Source: Berberis thunbergii (Eukaryota; Streptophyta; Magnoliopsida; Ranunculales; Berberidaceae). Taken from it: a stretch of 64,000 bases of DNA. Positions 32,901 to 46,600 of the stretch are shown here, piece after piece. Each line of letters begins with the position of its first letter. The stretch's first letter is position 1. Under the pieces are notes generated by a model, which saw nothing but the letters and a program-made list of their open reading frames with translations, did no database searches and was not told where the DNA came from. Position numbers and translations under genes: made by a program. The stretch lies in assembly GCA_003290165.1 (NCBI GenBank), contig QNQO01000593.1, positions 1-64,000 on the forward strand. The letters run 5' to 3'.

Positions 32901-34347
32901 TCCTAGGCTAAGCTTCAAGATCCGTGTCACATAGACTAACGTGATTTGAGCTTGAGCGCTTGACTTACAGATTAAATAGTAATTTAAACCTAAGCGTTTG
33001 AAACCATATTAAAGCCTTTTTCGTGTTAGAACTGACTGAATAATTGCCACCGCATAATTGATTGATGTCTCATCACAAGTAGTCAAGGCCTCTAAAACAG
33101 AGGGTAGAACTCTGAAGAATCTGATTCAAACAATCTAGAAAATTGGATCAAAATAGTGGCTCAATGATGGACAATTAGTCCAGTAGATAAGATTCAAAAT
33201 GACAGAATGCAATGTTGCATGTCTAAGCCTTAATCAAGGGTTAGTGAGATTGGGACAAGCACGTTGGGTGATACATAATTAGTATTTATGTTGCTCTGGC
33301 TCACTGGACACTCATCAATTATGAGTGGCTAAGGAATTCCAAGATTCTAAAGTATTTTTCAACCAATTGTGAATCTGAAAATGACTATTTTTCAATAATA
33401 GAAGGTTCCCATTCAATTTTGTATGTTCAAAGTTCAAGTGATCAAATCATCAAGAAAAATTAGGATGTCTGGTCGAGTTTTCTTTGTCCCAGTAAAATAG
33501 ATTGAACCGAAAAATTGAAACTTATATCATTTGGAAATTATAACTCTTAATATGTTAGTAAATTGTTACAAACAATTAGATACCCGATACGAACAATGTA
33601 GCTCGGACCAAAGAGATGGTGAGTTCAAAGCAACATCTCACCATTTTCACATTTATTTGATACGATAAAAAATGCGTTCTAGCTAGACTTTTATCATCAT
33701 TATCCATTATCCATTCAATAACGCAGTTTTTCAAACATAAATGACAAATTCCCGTGTAAATTTTACAAAAATCTCAACTCTATTATATCCATGGCACTTC
33801 ATGTGATCAATATTGGAACTTTCTAAATATTGATCTTTTTCTATGTTCAGCTCTAACCTAAGGAAATTGGTTGCGGTGATGGATGCATATTTTGTCCTAA
33901 ACTTGGTATTTTTGTAAACTTATTCTGTGATCAGCTTGTTGTATACACGAAAAGGTTTGGTAATTTAAATCTTCTCCGATCGAATAAACTTTTGTTGTGT
34001 TGTATTGTATTGTATTTTAATTGAAGAGCTTGTATAACTATCGAGGGAATGAACGAGAAAAACAGCAAGGGAAGGAGAGACCGTCCATCCCTTTGGAATG
34101 CACGCTTGAAAAATAAAAGTACGCATTCCGAATAAATGGACACCTCGCCAATTCCGTCGACAGTTAGATTTTTTGCTAATTGAAATATTGAAGAGTTTTC
34201 AGACAATGTTTCTTTCTTGTACTACAACTCCTAGCATGTGGGTATCTGATGATGACATTTTGCTTAGATACCCACTACTAGAGGATCCAGTACCTCGTAA
34301 TTGAACCTCAAAATATCAAGACTCTCTGTCAGTTTAGAGTTGTAATT
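29986..34347. other. Spacer without recognisable genes
   Basis: The only frames (for example 30415-30684, 31619-31870) are short and have no family character. Segments around 30250-30550 resemble 21110-21245 and 23592-23690. One MITE-like foldback lies at 31283-31443 and is listed separately. The remainder is unique AT-rich sequence. Confidence 0.5.
31283..31443. mobile_element. Foldback MITE, about 160 bp
   Basis: The left arm ATTCTAAATGGCTTGGGTTT and the complement of the right end (ATTCTAGCTGGCCTGGGTTT) pair. Inside them GGCGAATTTACACT pairs with AGTGTAAATTCGCC and GCCCCCCTC with GAGGGGGC. The whole can fold into one long hairpin. No coding capacity and no certain target duplication. Confidence 0.65.
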
Positions 34348-34930
34348 AGGGGTGAGCAGTTTCGCAATTTTGAATCCATCCCAATTCTATTCTGTTTCAT
34401 TTTGATTTTTTTTTGTCTTTTTAAGATTGATCAAAATCATTTCAATTCCGTCCCGTTCCAATCTAGAGTGGGATGGAATCGAGATGGAGATTTTCAATCC
34501 CACTTATTCCTTTCCGTCCCGAAATTTTTTATTTTATATTTTTATTATTAATTTTAATCAAAATACTCTTCTAAATTAAAGTTTATGATGTGTTGAAATT
34601 AAATCAATATAAGATGAAATCTAAATGAATTGAATCATCAATTCTAAATGAAATTTAATATTTATTTGCCTTCTAATTTTTTTTATATTTATTATTATTT
34701 ATGATGTAAGTTATATGCATATAAATTTGAGTGTCTGACTAATGTGAGATAAAACTTTTTTTGTTATTTTTTATTGGATAACTGTGTAGTACGTGCTCAT
34801 CCCGTCCCGATCTCGTTTGAGATGAGACGAGGTCGGGATGAGATCTATCTCGTCCCGTCTCGATCCCAAATGAACAGGATGGGATAGGGATGAGTTCATC
34901 TCGTCCCATCTCGTCCCGTGCCCACCCCTA
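34348..34930. mobile_element. hAT-like MITE, about 580 bp
   Basis: The inverted ends are AGGGGTGAGCA at the left and TGCCCACCCCT at the right, the pattern of many plant hAT-related MITEs. Both ends are rich in CGTCCCATCCC-type motifs that pair with each other (for example GGGATGGAATCGAGATGG with CATCTCGTCCC). The flanks GTTGTAAT and CCTGTAAC are only partly alike, so the target duplication is eroded or absent. Confidence 0.65.
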
Positions 34931-36495
34931 CCTGTAACTTAATTTCTGAAACTAGTTAAAAAAAATCTACTCAATGTGGTTCTTGTGCTTGGATAGTGTT
35001 GGGAGTGTTTAATATGTGAGTATCAACTTTATCTCTTTCTTCATGTAGAGCTAGCATTCACGTGCTGAATACAGTCCCAAACTCTAATTAGTGCTCTCTC
35101 CTCAGGCTGCGTAACTAAAAACAAGAGTATGTATGTGGTAATTTATGTATTATGTTAATATAGGGTGGAATCATGGAATATTGTTAACAAGTCCCGTTTC
35201 CATAAAGTTTAACTATGGAATTTCTAAACGACATTACAATTGTTGTAACGAAGGTGACCTGCTAGCAAGAGGACCACACGATACTCGTGGTGCTATTACT
35301 ATATAATATAATAATTACTTGTACCAAAATTGAAAGTAAGAATTAACATTATTATACACGATAGGATATGAGTGATGACTGTAAGATTAATATTCCTTGC
35401 CAATCCTACAATTGTATCATTCTAACGTGTTTTTGCAACCAAGATTTTGTGCCACATTTAAGTGCATCCCTATTAGAAATACATATCATGTATCGCGATG
35501 TAAAAACATGTGCTTGCATAGAGAATCTGTGAATCTAAGTACAAAAATGCTAAAAACAAATTAAGTTTTTACAATCAAGGTAACATGACGTGATATTAAA
35601 ATAATGATGAAATTTTCAAAGTGTTTATGTGTATCTCAAATCAGACTTTATAACCATAATGAAATGGTATCATTAGATGAGGTTTTTACAACCTTAAAAT
35701 ACATATAAGAACCCTTCTAGGGATCGAGGGAATGAGCGAGGGATTACACCCATCCCCTCGAGATGAGTGACGACATGCATCTCAAGGGGTTACACTCATC
35801 CCTCAGTCATTTCCTGGTTCCCTAGAATTTTTGTACATATAAACACTATCGAGATTTTATCATTCTTTCAAAAAGCATGTCACTTTATCCTAATTGTAAA
35901 ACCCAATTACAAAAACTTGATTTTGCATTATTTTTGTTTATTAATTACTAATCTATAATTTACTTCTCTCTCTTCATTCCCTATAGCCCTTTTAGGAGGC
36001 GATGTCCACCATCGATCATTCCAAAAATGCATGGATGGTCCCCCTAAAATAAGGGCACTCCTTATCCGTCTCTATAGTGTGTACACAATCCATCCCTTAG
36101 ACTGTCGGATTCCAAGATTCCAACTGTCAAAGGGCACCCCCTGACCCTGACGACCTTTATGTAAAGTATCAAAGCTATAAAAAATCCCAGACCAGAATAT
36201 AAAGTAATCTCGAGGCAGTCCAATAGTCACACAAAGCCAAAATACACGTGACAAAGCTTACCCAATTTTTTTTCTTTTTATTTCCACCAACTTTTTTATT
36301 CTGTCCCCCCACATTTCTTGTCCTTACACAATCATTCAAAGAACCCACCGCTCTTTCTAGCCCCCACCATACCACTATCTTCTTTTCCATGATTTCTTTT
36401 CACCTAACCCAACCTTCTTCCCCCCTATTTATTCCCTCTTTCAACCTCCACTTCTTCCTCCTCCTCCTCTTCCTCCATTCTTCATCATACCAGCC
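34931..36495. other. Spacer and promoter of subtilase 2
   Basis: No gene. It holds a MITE-like foldback at 35714-35830. Near the gene, CTATAAAAAATC at about 36175 and CTATTTATTCC at about 36427 are TATA-like. A strongly pyrimidine-rich leader (CTTCTTCCTCCTCCT) runs up to the start codon at 36496. The 73-bp repeat of the other subtilase promoter is not present, so the two promoters differ. Confidence 0.5.
35714..35830. mobile_element. Small foldback MITE related to 39573-39728
   Basis: The left arm is TTCTAGGGATCGAGGGAATG, followed by AGCGAGGGAT. The complement of the right arm reads TTCTAGGGAACCAGGAAATG then ACTGAGGGAT. The phrase GAATGAGCGAGGGA resembles GAACGAGCGAGGGA of the hairpin at 39573, so the two may be one family. 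Confidence 0.55.
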
Positions 36496-38780
36496 ATGTT
36501 GAAGTGTTTCTCTCTATTATTGTTATTGTCGTTTCTCCATCTGGGCACCAACCATGCAAAAAACAATGTACTAATGAAGAAAACATACATAGTTCACATG
36601 GCCAAGTCGCAAATGCCGACGAGCTTTGTCGAGCATTCACACTGGTACGACTCGTCCCTCAAATCTGTGTCTAACTCCGCTGAAATGTTGTACACCTACA
36701 ACACTGTGATTCATGGGTTTTCAGCTAGGTTGACGGAGGAAGAAGCGGAGGCAATGGAGGGTTTACCTGGAACTCTCTCAGTATTACCGGAGATGAAGTA
36801 TGAGCTTTATACTACTAGGACACCAGAGTTTCTTGGGCTAGATAAAAACAGTGCATTTTTCCCGGATTCGGATTCAGTTACTGATGTTATCGTTGGTGTT
36901 CTTGATACCGGTGTGTGGCCGGAGAGCAAAAGCTACGACGATAAAGGGCTCGGAGCAGTACCTAGTGGATGGAAAGGTGCATGCGAGACGGGGAAGACGT
37001 TCAGCGCAGCCAGCTGCAACAACAAACTGATCGGTGCTAGGTTCTTTGCCAGTGGCTACGAAGCCACACTTGGTCCTATTGATCAAACAAGAGAATCGAA
37101 ATCTCCCAGGGATGATGATGGACATGGCAGTCATACGTCCACTACGGCTGTAGGGTCTGCAGTGGATGATGCAAGCTTATTTGGATACGCAGCAGGCACT
37201 GCACGTGGTATGGCTACACGTGCGAGGCTCGCTGCTTATAAGGTGTGTTGGCTTGGTGGATGTTTCAGCTCGGATATTTTAGCTGGAATGGATAAAGCTG
37301 TTGAAGATGGTGTAATGTGATTTCGATGTCACTTGGAGGCGGAACGTCGGATTATTACCGAGATAGTGTTGCAATTGGTGCATTCGCTGCTATGGAGAAA
37401 GGAATTTTGGTTTCTTGTTCAGCTGGAAATGCCGGGCCTAGTTCCTACAGTCTGTCCAACGTCGCACCGTGGATTATTACTGTCGGTGCTGGAACGTTGG
37501 ATCGTGACTTCCCAGCATCTGTTACCCTTGGGAATGGGCAGAATTACTCCGGTGTTTCGCTCTACAGCGGAAAGCCGCTGTCAAGTTCTTTGTTACCAGT
37601 TGTTTATGCTGGTAATGCGACTAATATGACTAATGGCAATCTTTGCATGACCAACACTTTGATACCTAAGAAAGTGGCCGGCAAGATTGTTATGTGTGAT
37701 CGTGGAGTCAATGCGAGAGTTCAGAAAGGGCAGGTAGTGAAGGATGCCGGAGGATATGGGATGATTTTGGCAAACACCGCTGCAAATGGCGAAGAATTGG
37801 TGGCGGATGCACATCTGTTGCCTGCCACTACCGTGGGACAGAAATCCGGAGATAAGATCAAAGGATATTTGCTCAAGGGAGCTAATCCGACGGCCACGAT
37901 TGTTTTTGGAGGCACAAAATTGGGGATCCAACCATCGCCTGTGGTTGCTGCGTTTAGTTCCAGGGGACCAAATGGGATTACTCCAGAAATTCTAAAACCA
38001 GACATCATCGCACCAGGTGTCAACATCTTGGCGGGATGGTCTGGAGGTGTGGGCCCCACTGGGTTACTCTCAGACAAACGTCGCGTTGGGTTCAACATTA
38101 TATCGGGCACTTCAATGTCGTGCCCGCATGTTAGCGGACTGGCGGCCTTGGTTAAGGCCGCACATCCAAATTGGAGTCCAGCAGCGATCAAGTCTGCACT
38201 TATGACGACTGCTTACTCTGCATACAAATCTGGTCAAAAATTACAGGACATTTCGACCGGGAAGCCAGCCACACCGTTCGATGTTGGTTCCGGACATGTG
38301 GACCCTGTTTCAGCCCTTGATCCAGGCCTAGTTTATGACCTCACGGTAGATGATTATCTTGACTTCCTATGCGCATTGAATTATACTTCTGCCCAGATCA
38401 GAAACCTAGCAAAGCGAAGTTACGCATGTGACAAGAGCAAGAAATATAGTTTGAACGATCTTAACTATCCATCATTTGCGGTAGCATTCAAGACTGCATC
38501 GAATGGTAACGAAAAAACCAAAGTGGTCAAGTACACGCGAACATTGACCAATGTGGGTGCACCGGGCACATACAAGGTGTCCTTGTCCTCCGAATCTGAA
38601 TCAGTAAAAATATCAGTGGAACCTAATACACTAACCTTTGCCGGAAGCAACGAAAAGAAGATGTACACTGTGAGTTTCACTACGAATTCGATGCCTTCGG
38701 GTACGAATTTGTTTGGCCATTTGGAGTGGTCAGATGGGAAACATGTTGTGGCGAGCCCAATTGCCTTTAGTTGGTCTTAA
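36496..38780 (+). pseudogene. Second SBT1-type subtilase with a single-base frameshift
   Basis: A close paralogue of the gene at 24791, same strand, intronless. The first frame (36496-37320) encodes the signal peptide (MLKCFSLLLLLSFLHLGTNH), the I9 prodomain and the peptidase start with Asp137 (LDTGVWPES) and His210 (DGHGSHTS). At 37314-37315 the sequence GGTGTAATGTG lacks one A compared with GGTGTAAATGTG in the intact gene, and a TGA follows at once. The second frame (37317-38780) holds oxyanion Asn (SAGNAGP, about 312), Ser (GTSMSCPH, about 540), the protease-associated and Fn3-like domains, and the normal stop. No other break is visible. As written the product is a 274-residue inactive fragment. 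A very recent pseudogene or a base-call error fits equally well. Confidence 0.9.
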
Positions 38781-40415
38781 AGAAAAAAAGAAGGCCATGT
38801 AATTTATTTACTTCCTTGTTTTCCTACACGAAAAGAAAATGTCAGTTCAATGCTTGTTTACTAATTATGTATTCTCTGCAAGAAAAGAAAAAGGAAAAAA
38901 GATAACAACAAATTGTTTTCTTTTTGAAATTTTTTTTTTGTTGAATTGGTGATTAGTGTAATGTTTGATAATGAATATTATGTGAAATAGATTAGGATAA
39001 ATTTGTAAATTATTGTCAATACTCAAATTGGAATGATTAGGACATTTGAAGGGCTTTAATATCACCTTTTGGAATTGGATACTTTGTTGATATAATGATG
39101 ATATGTTGCTGTTGAACCAACCACTGGAAAAAAGGGACTTGGGGTTCATTGATTGAGTGAACCTTACTTTTGGGGGGTGGTTGGCTTCCACCATGAAAGA
39201 GCATCCAAAGTCATTAGGTGAGTATGGTAAGTAAATTTCATTCATGTATTTGGTAATTAAACCAGTAGAGTTACTATTCAAGTAGTGAGCTGAGATTTTA
39301 GATGATTGGAATATGAATTGAAAAACATGTTCCCCTTTTGTTCTGGGTTTGGGAAGATCCTGTATTAGGAGACCGCAAGGGAAATTTATTTGCTCCTTAA
39401 GAGTTTTTCTTTTGCCTTTATTGTCCAGTAAGATCGTGACAGTAAGATCATGACATGTGACATAACTTAAAAGGATACATTGAACTCAAATAAAGATGAT
39501 TTTAACATTTTTATGAAACACATCTTTTCAATAGTGTTCTAAACAGCGGTCTTTTAATTCTTGAGTAATTCTAAATGTTGAGGGAACGAGCGAGGGATAT
39601 GAGGTGGCGAGGTGAAAGCCGTTCATTTTTTTTGAGATGCGTGTGTTAACTTTTTTTGCGCGCATCTCGAAAAAATGAACGGCTTTCACCTCGCCACCTC
39701 ATTTCCCTCGCTCGTTTCCTCGACATTTAAAATCTCTCCTTGAGTAAATATTGAGTGATGAGTATTGTTCTAGTTCAAAACATCCCTCTAGAACAATTGA
39801 GTGGTGAGTGCTGTTTTGCTTTTGAACTCAATGTTTTGAACTAAATGGGCTAGAGTGACGAGTACTAATTTTCAAAACAATGTTTTAAAAAGCGGCCTAG
39901 AGTGATGAGTACTTGAGTAGGTAATGCTTAGAGGCCTTGAGTGTATTTCCACTCAACTTTGATAAAATTAGTGTTGGTAGGTTTTTGAAAGTGTTCTAAA
40001 AATCGCTTATAATCATTTAAAAAAAACAAATGCCATCTTAGTCTCACAAAACTCATAATGTCATACAAACTAAATATTGCGTAAGAATCACTTTTATGAC
40101 AAAATTTTTATACTAAACTAAGGTAGTTATTAATTTATAACGGATTGAAAAATGTACGAAAATTGAAATTGGCTTATTGAAAAAATAAATACTTCAAATT
40201 TCAAATGAAATCTCAGTAACTTGAAACAAGAAATATTTCGTGAAATTAAGACATTTTTCAAGAAATCAAATTTCTTGGGCTTACCATAAGATTGGGCTCT
40301 ATGACCCAAACCCAATAGATGTTATAATATCCAAGCCCATTGGAATTCCAATCTTTGCACACCCCTAAAAAGTTGAACTCTCTGACTCTCCGCAACTCTC
40401 GAAAGAGTTACGAAC
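38781..40415. other. Spacer between subtilase 2 and the RMT2-like gene
   Basis: The first 150 bases resemble the 3' UTR of subtilase 1 (GTAATTTATTTAC, TAATTATGTATTCTC). A strong hairpin element is at 39573-39728. Repeated phrases GAGTGATGAGTACT and GTGTTCTAAA occur at about 39755-39990. The leader of the next gene starts somewhere after 40330. No other gene is seen. Confidence 0.5.
39573..39728. mobile_element. Near-perfect hairpin MITE, about 156 bp
   Basis: The left arm runs from AAATGTTGAGGGAACGAGCG through GGTGGCGAGGTGAAAGCCG to TTTGAGATGCG. The right arm is its complement with few mismatches and ends CCTCGACATTT. Arms are about 70 bp with a loop of about 15-20 bp. A transcript would fold into a long duplex, a typical source of small RNAs. 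Confidence 0.75.
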
Positions 40416-40689
40416 ATGGAGGCGGAGAAGCAGCTATGCGAAGCGGCGAAATCCGGCGACGCTGCAAAGCTAAAAACCCTAATTGACGGCGGCGCAGATG
40501 TTACTCACTTCGACAGAGATGGCCTGACGCCGCTAATGCATGCTGCCAAGAACGGCCACGCTGAGGTAGTGAAGACTCTGCTTGAAGCTGGAGCTCCGTG
40601 GAATGCGCTCTCTCGTTCGAATCTCTCCGCCGGTGACTTCGCCATGGATTCCGGTCATCAAGACGCCTTCGAAGTTCTTCTCAATGCAG
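40416..40689 (+). CDS. RMT2-like gene, exon 1 (ankyrin repeats)
   Basis: 91 codons plus one base from ATG 40416. It ends at G|GTTCTTG. Translation past 40689 meets a stop at about 40720, which would give a 101-residue ankyrin-only protein if the large intron were not spliced. Confidence 0.9.
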
Positions 40690-43600
40690 GTTCTTGTTTT
40701 TGTTATCTCTCATTTTCTTAACTTACAATCTTTAGTAGCTTTAATTAATAGTTTGTTCAGTAGATTGAAGAAGAAATCAAACTATGTAATAGCTTTCGCT
40801 CTCATCTGGTCGTTGGAGCAAAAAGATGGAATCTTGGAATCTGCCTAGGGCATAAGTGGAGTCTTAGAATTAGAAGTTACAAAAAAAAAAAAGTTTTAGG
40901 ACTTGGCTCAAATTTACAAAAATTATTTGAGCTTGTTGGGTGCTCGAGCTTTTCAGTAGGGTTGCCTAGTTTGAGGACTTAACATCCCTACTCCGATAAT
41001 TGATGCGTTTCCTATCGATATTGGAATCTGAGGTATAACGTGTCAGCCACAACCTGTTGAAATTGGTGGCTGAAGCTTGGAGAAGATTGTGGCAACTGGA
41101 AATTTTCAGCCGAAATTAGGTGATGAAAACTCCTTAGCCAAAATGGCTTGAATTGGCCCATGAAGATGAGTAATAGAAGATGATGGAAGGATGGAGAAGG
41201 TGTAAGATGACAAAGGTGGAAGATTGTGAATAAAGAAGAAGAAAGTGGAAGGGAGAAGAAGGTGGCTCTTCCACCGCCACCATTTGCTATAAAAGGGAGC
41301 AAGCTTGTTTGTGTTAGGTAATTTTGAGTTATTCCTTCTTTATGTGAGAGATAGAAGTGAGAAAAGAGAGAGTGATATACACACACTTGCATATGTGGTG
41401 TGTATTTAACGTCATTGATGTTGTGTAGGAGGCACTCTTCATTTGTATTATTCGATATGATAGTGAAGCAATTCTCTTTGCCCTGTGGACATGAGCAAAC
41501 TTGTTGAACCACTTCTTCTGAATTCAATAGGTCGGAAATCAGCCTATTTAATTCATCCAAATGCTCACATAAAGTAACACATTGTCTCATATTCATCCTG
41601 AAAATTTACTTCCCGAAGAAGAACTTATTTTGAATGAATTCTCTTCGTCACAACATTTTAGGGAGGTTTCCCTCATAACGACATATGTTCGTTCCTTCGC
41701 TAAACACCGTCGGATAGACTCACATGCTTTGGATGATAAGCCAATAATTATGAAAAGAAGAAAATTGGGACAAGTTGAATAAAAAAATATGTAGGTTTAT
41801 TCAACTATGTTTAGCGAATAAATGAACATACTGTTGAAAAATTGATGTCAGTTGCTTGTTTCTGTTTGTTGGAAGTCAGTTGCTTGTTTTGTTTGTGGTT
41901 GTTGTTGTCGGCTCAGATTTGTGAAATCTTCACCGAGGTGGAGAATTGTTGAAAAATTGATGTCGGCAATACAAATTGACAAAAAGATAAGGAAGAAGAA
42001 CCTGGATTTCGGCTTGAATGTGGTGGATCTGAATTGAACCTTCAAGAAGACAGCTGGAGAAAGAAGGAAGAAGATGGTGGAAGGTGATGGTACCCTCCAT
42101 CACTGCCACTTTCCACCGCCAAAGAGAACCTATAAAAGGAGGAATCCCCTTCCTCTTTAGATAATCTTCTTCTTCCATTGAGAGAAATCTGAGAGAGATT
42201 GAGAGCTTGAGAAAAACTTCTCAACTCTGTGTTTGTTTTGTGAGGAAGAAGAAAGGGGTAAGGAGAGAGAGTTTTGCTTTTTATTTTGTTTTGTTTGTTT
42301 GTGTTATACGCAGCCTGTGTATTTATGTGGTGTCACTTACACTTGTATTTGTAATGTCCTAGACGTTTTGTACTCATCTCCATTTGTAATCTGTCTCTAT
42401 CATCAGTAAAGTTGGTATTTGTCGTGGACATAGGCGTGTTTGCCGAACCACGTTAAATTGGTTGTCTCTAGTATTTGTTAGTATTTTGTTTGTAATTTCG
42501 CATTTCGACATTTGTAACACTTTCGCACGTAACAAATTGGTATCGGAACCGAAGATTAGTTCTTGGGGTTCGTTTGAAGCTGCGTGGACCAGTGGTTGAT
42601 TAAGAGTATGTCAGATCCATCAACTTCTGGATCAAAGATGGTTACCGCTACAGTCGATAAATTTGATGTCGAAAAGTTCAATGACAATAACAACTTCGGC
42701 ATGTGGCAATGCAAAGTTCTGGATGTGTTAGTAAAGGAAAATTTGGATGATGCTTTGGGAGACAAGTCGGAGAAAATGAGTGAAGAAGAATTAAACAAGT
42801 TGAATCGGCAAGCTTGCGGGTCAATAAGATTGTGTTTAGCGAATGAGCAAAAATACTTTATAATGAAGGAAACCTCCGCTAAAGTATTGTGAAAAAAGTT
42901 GGAAGATAAGTACATGATGAAAACATTCAAAATAAGCTCTTCCTCACGAATGAACTTTTTCGGATGAATATGACACTTGGGATTACTGTCTGAGCATTTG
43001 GATGAGTTCAATAGGCTTATTGCCGATCTTTTGAATTTAGAAGATGTTCCAAAAAATTACAAGGCTTTGTGCCTTTTGAATTCTCTTCCAGAAGAATATG
43101 AACATCTCGTTACGACTTTGCTAACGGGAAAAGAAGAATTGAATTATGATGGTGGCTACGGCGTGGCTCAATTATGAATTCAGGATGAAGGATCTCAAGA
43201 TCCATCGGGATGCAACGTCAGAAGTATTGGTAGCGAGGGGAAGATCTGAAAAGAGATATGTTGGTAATAGAAAAAGATCACAGTCAAGAGGAAAATCTGT
43301 AGACAGAAGGTTTTTGCCGAAGGATGAATGTGCCTACGACTGTGAGGTATTGAAAATTGCAATAGAAAAAGAAAAGAAAATGTCGGATGCGAATGTAGTG
43401 CACAATTTGGATGAAGATGAGGATGAGGATGATGCTTATTCATTGTCTGCAACTTCAACATTGGTGAGTCATTAAGTGGCTGCTTGATTCGAGTTCTACC
43501 TATTATATGTCCCCGTAAGGACTGGTTTTCTAACTTTAGAGAGTTGGATAGTGGTGTTGTCTATATGGGCAACAATGATGAATGCAAAATTGCAGGGATA

Positions 43601-46600
43601 GGTAAAATCAAGTTGAAGTTGCATAATGGACTTATTCGGGTCTTTAATGATGTACGGTATGTACCCGATTTGAAGAAGAATCTCATCTCTGTTAGTACTT
43701 TAGAGTCCAAAGGTTACAAATTTCAGTAAATGGTGTAGCTCTAAAGATTGTTTCTGGTGCACTGGTGATTCTGAAAGCAGTTCGGAAGGGTAACTTGTAT
43801 TTCTTGCAGGGGAGTACAGTTACAAGGAATCGAAAAGTTGAATCTGGTGGAGCAACTTGTGTTATTGAAGGCCCTATGGATGTTGCTTCTGGTGGAGTTA
43901 CTGATAGCTCCAAAAATGTTTGTAAGGAAACCTCGAGGGTTTGGCATTTGCGTGCAGCAATGATGCACAGACTCGGACACGGATACTACACGACGACTAG
44001 GCAATTTTCAAAAAAAATAGGACTCGGCGACACGGTCAAACTTAATTTTTTAATATATATATTTTGTAACTCATAAGAACATAAAATCATAAATAAATTA
44101 ATAATACTATTAAACAATCTAAACATATCATGTAAAACATTCAAATTCATCCATTCAAATTTATAAATGCATCATAAAGTCAAGCTCAACTGCTCAAGTC
44201 ATACTCATAAAGCATAAGCAATATAATTTCATTAACTTGATAATGTAAATTGATAATTTCAAAAACTCACCAGCGAGGCGGCTACATCTCTTCTTCTTCA
44301 TTAACTAGCGGATCAATTGTCACATTTTCTTCATCCAACAATCCAGCCTTTAGCTCAGGTTCATCAAGTGAAAGACTGACAATCTCAAGCACTTCAGTAG
44401 CATCCAAATCCAACGAGTCAATAGTATCTCCTGCGATATCCCACATCCTTGTCTCACCTTCTTTGTACTCTTGTTTTCTTCTTGACAAAAGACGAAGGCT
44501 GAAATGCACATACACTAAATCTTCAGCTCGTTGTGGGGTCAATTTGTTCTTTTTTAATGAGTGGATGTTATACGTGTTCCAATTCCTCTCACAACACGAG
44601 GAAGAACAAGGTTGCCCAAGTAACTTCCAAGCAATATTCAGGAGTAATGGTGCACAGGTACCATGAGAAACCCACCACACATCAGGTTCTAGGTATGCTC
44701 TATTCTGTAGAGCATCACCTTCTGCAAACTGTCCAGTACCCGTTGAAAACCTATCATACTCTGTAATAACCACTCTTTTGTCTTCAATTAGAGGAAAGTA
44801 TATCTTGAAACATTTATCTCTCTCCTTTGTAATCTCAGGATGCCTGTGTGGCGAAATACGATTAGGATCCTCTTCAAGCGATTCTCTGCTATAATACCTA
44901 TGTATAATAATATAAGCAATGTCAATCACAAATGAATATATAAACATTAAGTGCATAAGCAGCATAACTCATGAATTCCAGTCTTCTAGTCAAGACTCAA
45001 GAATAAGTAGAATAAAAAGTTAAAAACAATGTAATTATTTACCTTGGATTCAAGGAATGTGTTAAGCAATGCAGTGGTTTGTTGTTTTTCTCCTATCGAT
45101 CTGCCGATATCTGATGCACCACTGAAAAAATCTCTGACTCCTCACTAGTATTTTCCTTTCCTTCATGACGGTAAATAACTTGTTTCACTTTCTCAATCAT
45201 AACATCTCACATCTCATACACTAAGTGAAGACAAGACTTATCTGTATCAGCTCTCCGCAATATTGAATAAATAGGCTCTGTGAAACAAAACACATAGTCC
45301 ACTTTGTCCCACCACAAGTCATCCAATAGCTTTCTTTTCACAGTCCGTGCTTTCTCAACATCATCTTCCTTATAGGAGTCTCACTGATCTCCAATCACCA
45401 TACTTTGGATGCTACTTTTAATGTCTTTCAACTTCTTGAGCATAATTATGCTTGAAGCAAAGTGTGTATTTGCTATGGAAAACAACTTCAATCTCAAATG
45501 CTCATTAAACATATGCAACCTCATGGAATGGTTCATGATAAAGTTCTTGATCATCACCCCATCCCCAACAACATCAATAATCCAACTACACAAACTATAG
45601 GCCTTTTCATTTGCAGGCGTGTTCTTTGGAGCACATATATTCTTCAAGGCAAGGTTGAGAGTGTGGACTACACAAGGTGTCCAAAAAACCTCAGGATACT
45701 GGCTCTCAACAATTAAACCTGCAGCCTTACAAACTGGAGCATTGTCGGTTATAACTTGAACCACATTACTTGGCCCAACCTCAAGTACAACTTCCTTGAT
45801 CAAATCAACAATGAATAACTTGTCTTTGTATTCCCCTTCACAGTTCACAAACTTCAAGAAAATTGGACCACCCTCATTAATCACTATGAAATTAATGAGA
45901 GGCCTCCTTTGAGAATCAGTCCACCCATCACAAACAATTGTTGCTCCTTTAGTAACCCATGTGAACTTTGTTGCCTCCAACAACCTTTGAATGTTGCCCC
46001 TTTCATTTTGAAGCAATGTCGTCATCAATGCATTATACCCAGTGATCTTGTAACCACTAATGGACTTTGCTTTATTCATTGCATAGGTGAAAGCCTCCTG
46101 AAAATACGGATTTCTTGCAAGGTTGAATGACAATGCAGCTGAGTAGAACGCCCTTGCAATCAAAGCATCAAATTCTTGTCGATCACTCATATTGAAAGTA
46201 TTTGCAATAGGATTATTAGTGGCTCTCCTCTTCCTTTGTTCATTGTATGGAACTGAAGGGCCAACCCCCCACTACTTGAACCCAGGTGCGGGTGACTACT
46301 TGATCCCACTGAAGGAGGTAAAGGAACACTTCGCACCCTTGAACTTTCTGCTCTCAATGCAGCTTCATCAACAAATTGTCGCACCTCTCTAAGTTGTATG
46401 GGGGAGATTTTGGCACAAATAGCTATCCCACGGCCACTTATCTTCAACAAGTGGTCCTTCAATATAGTAAGAGATTCCGTATACGCTTTCTGACAAAAGT
46501 TACACCTCCATCTAAGGTTTCCCCCACCTTCACTTGGTCTTCTTAATATTGTCACATGCTTCCAAAGATCATCTCTAGTTACTTGGCCTAAAACCAGTTT

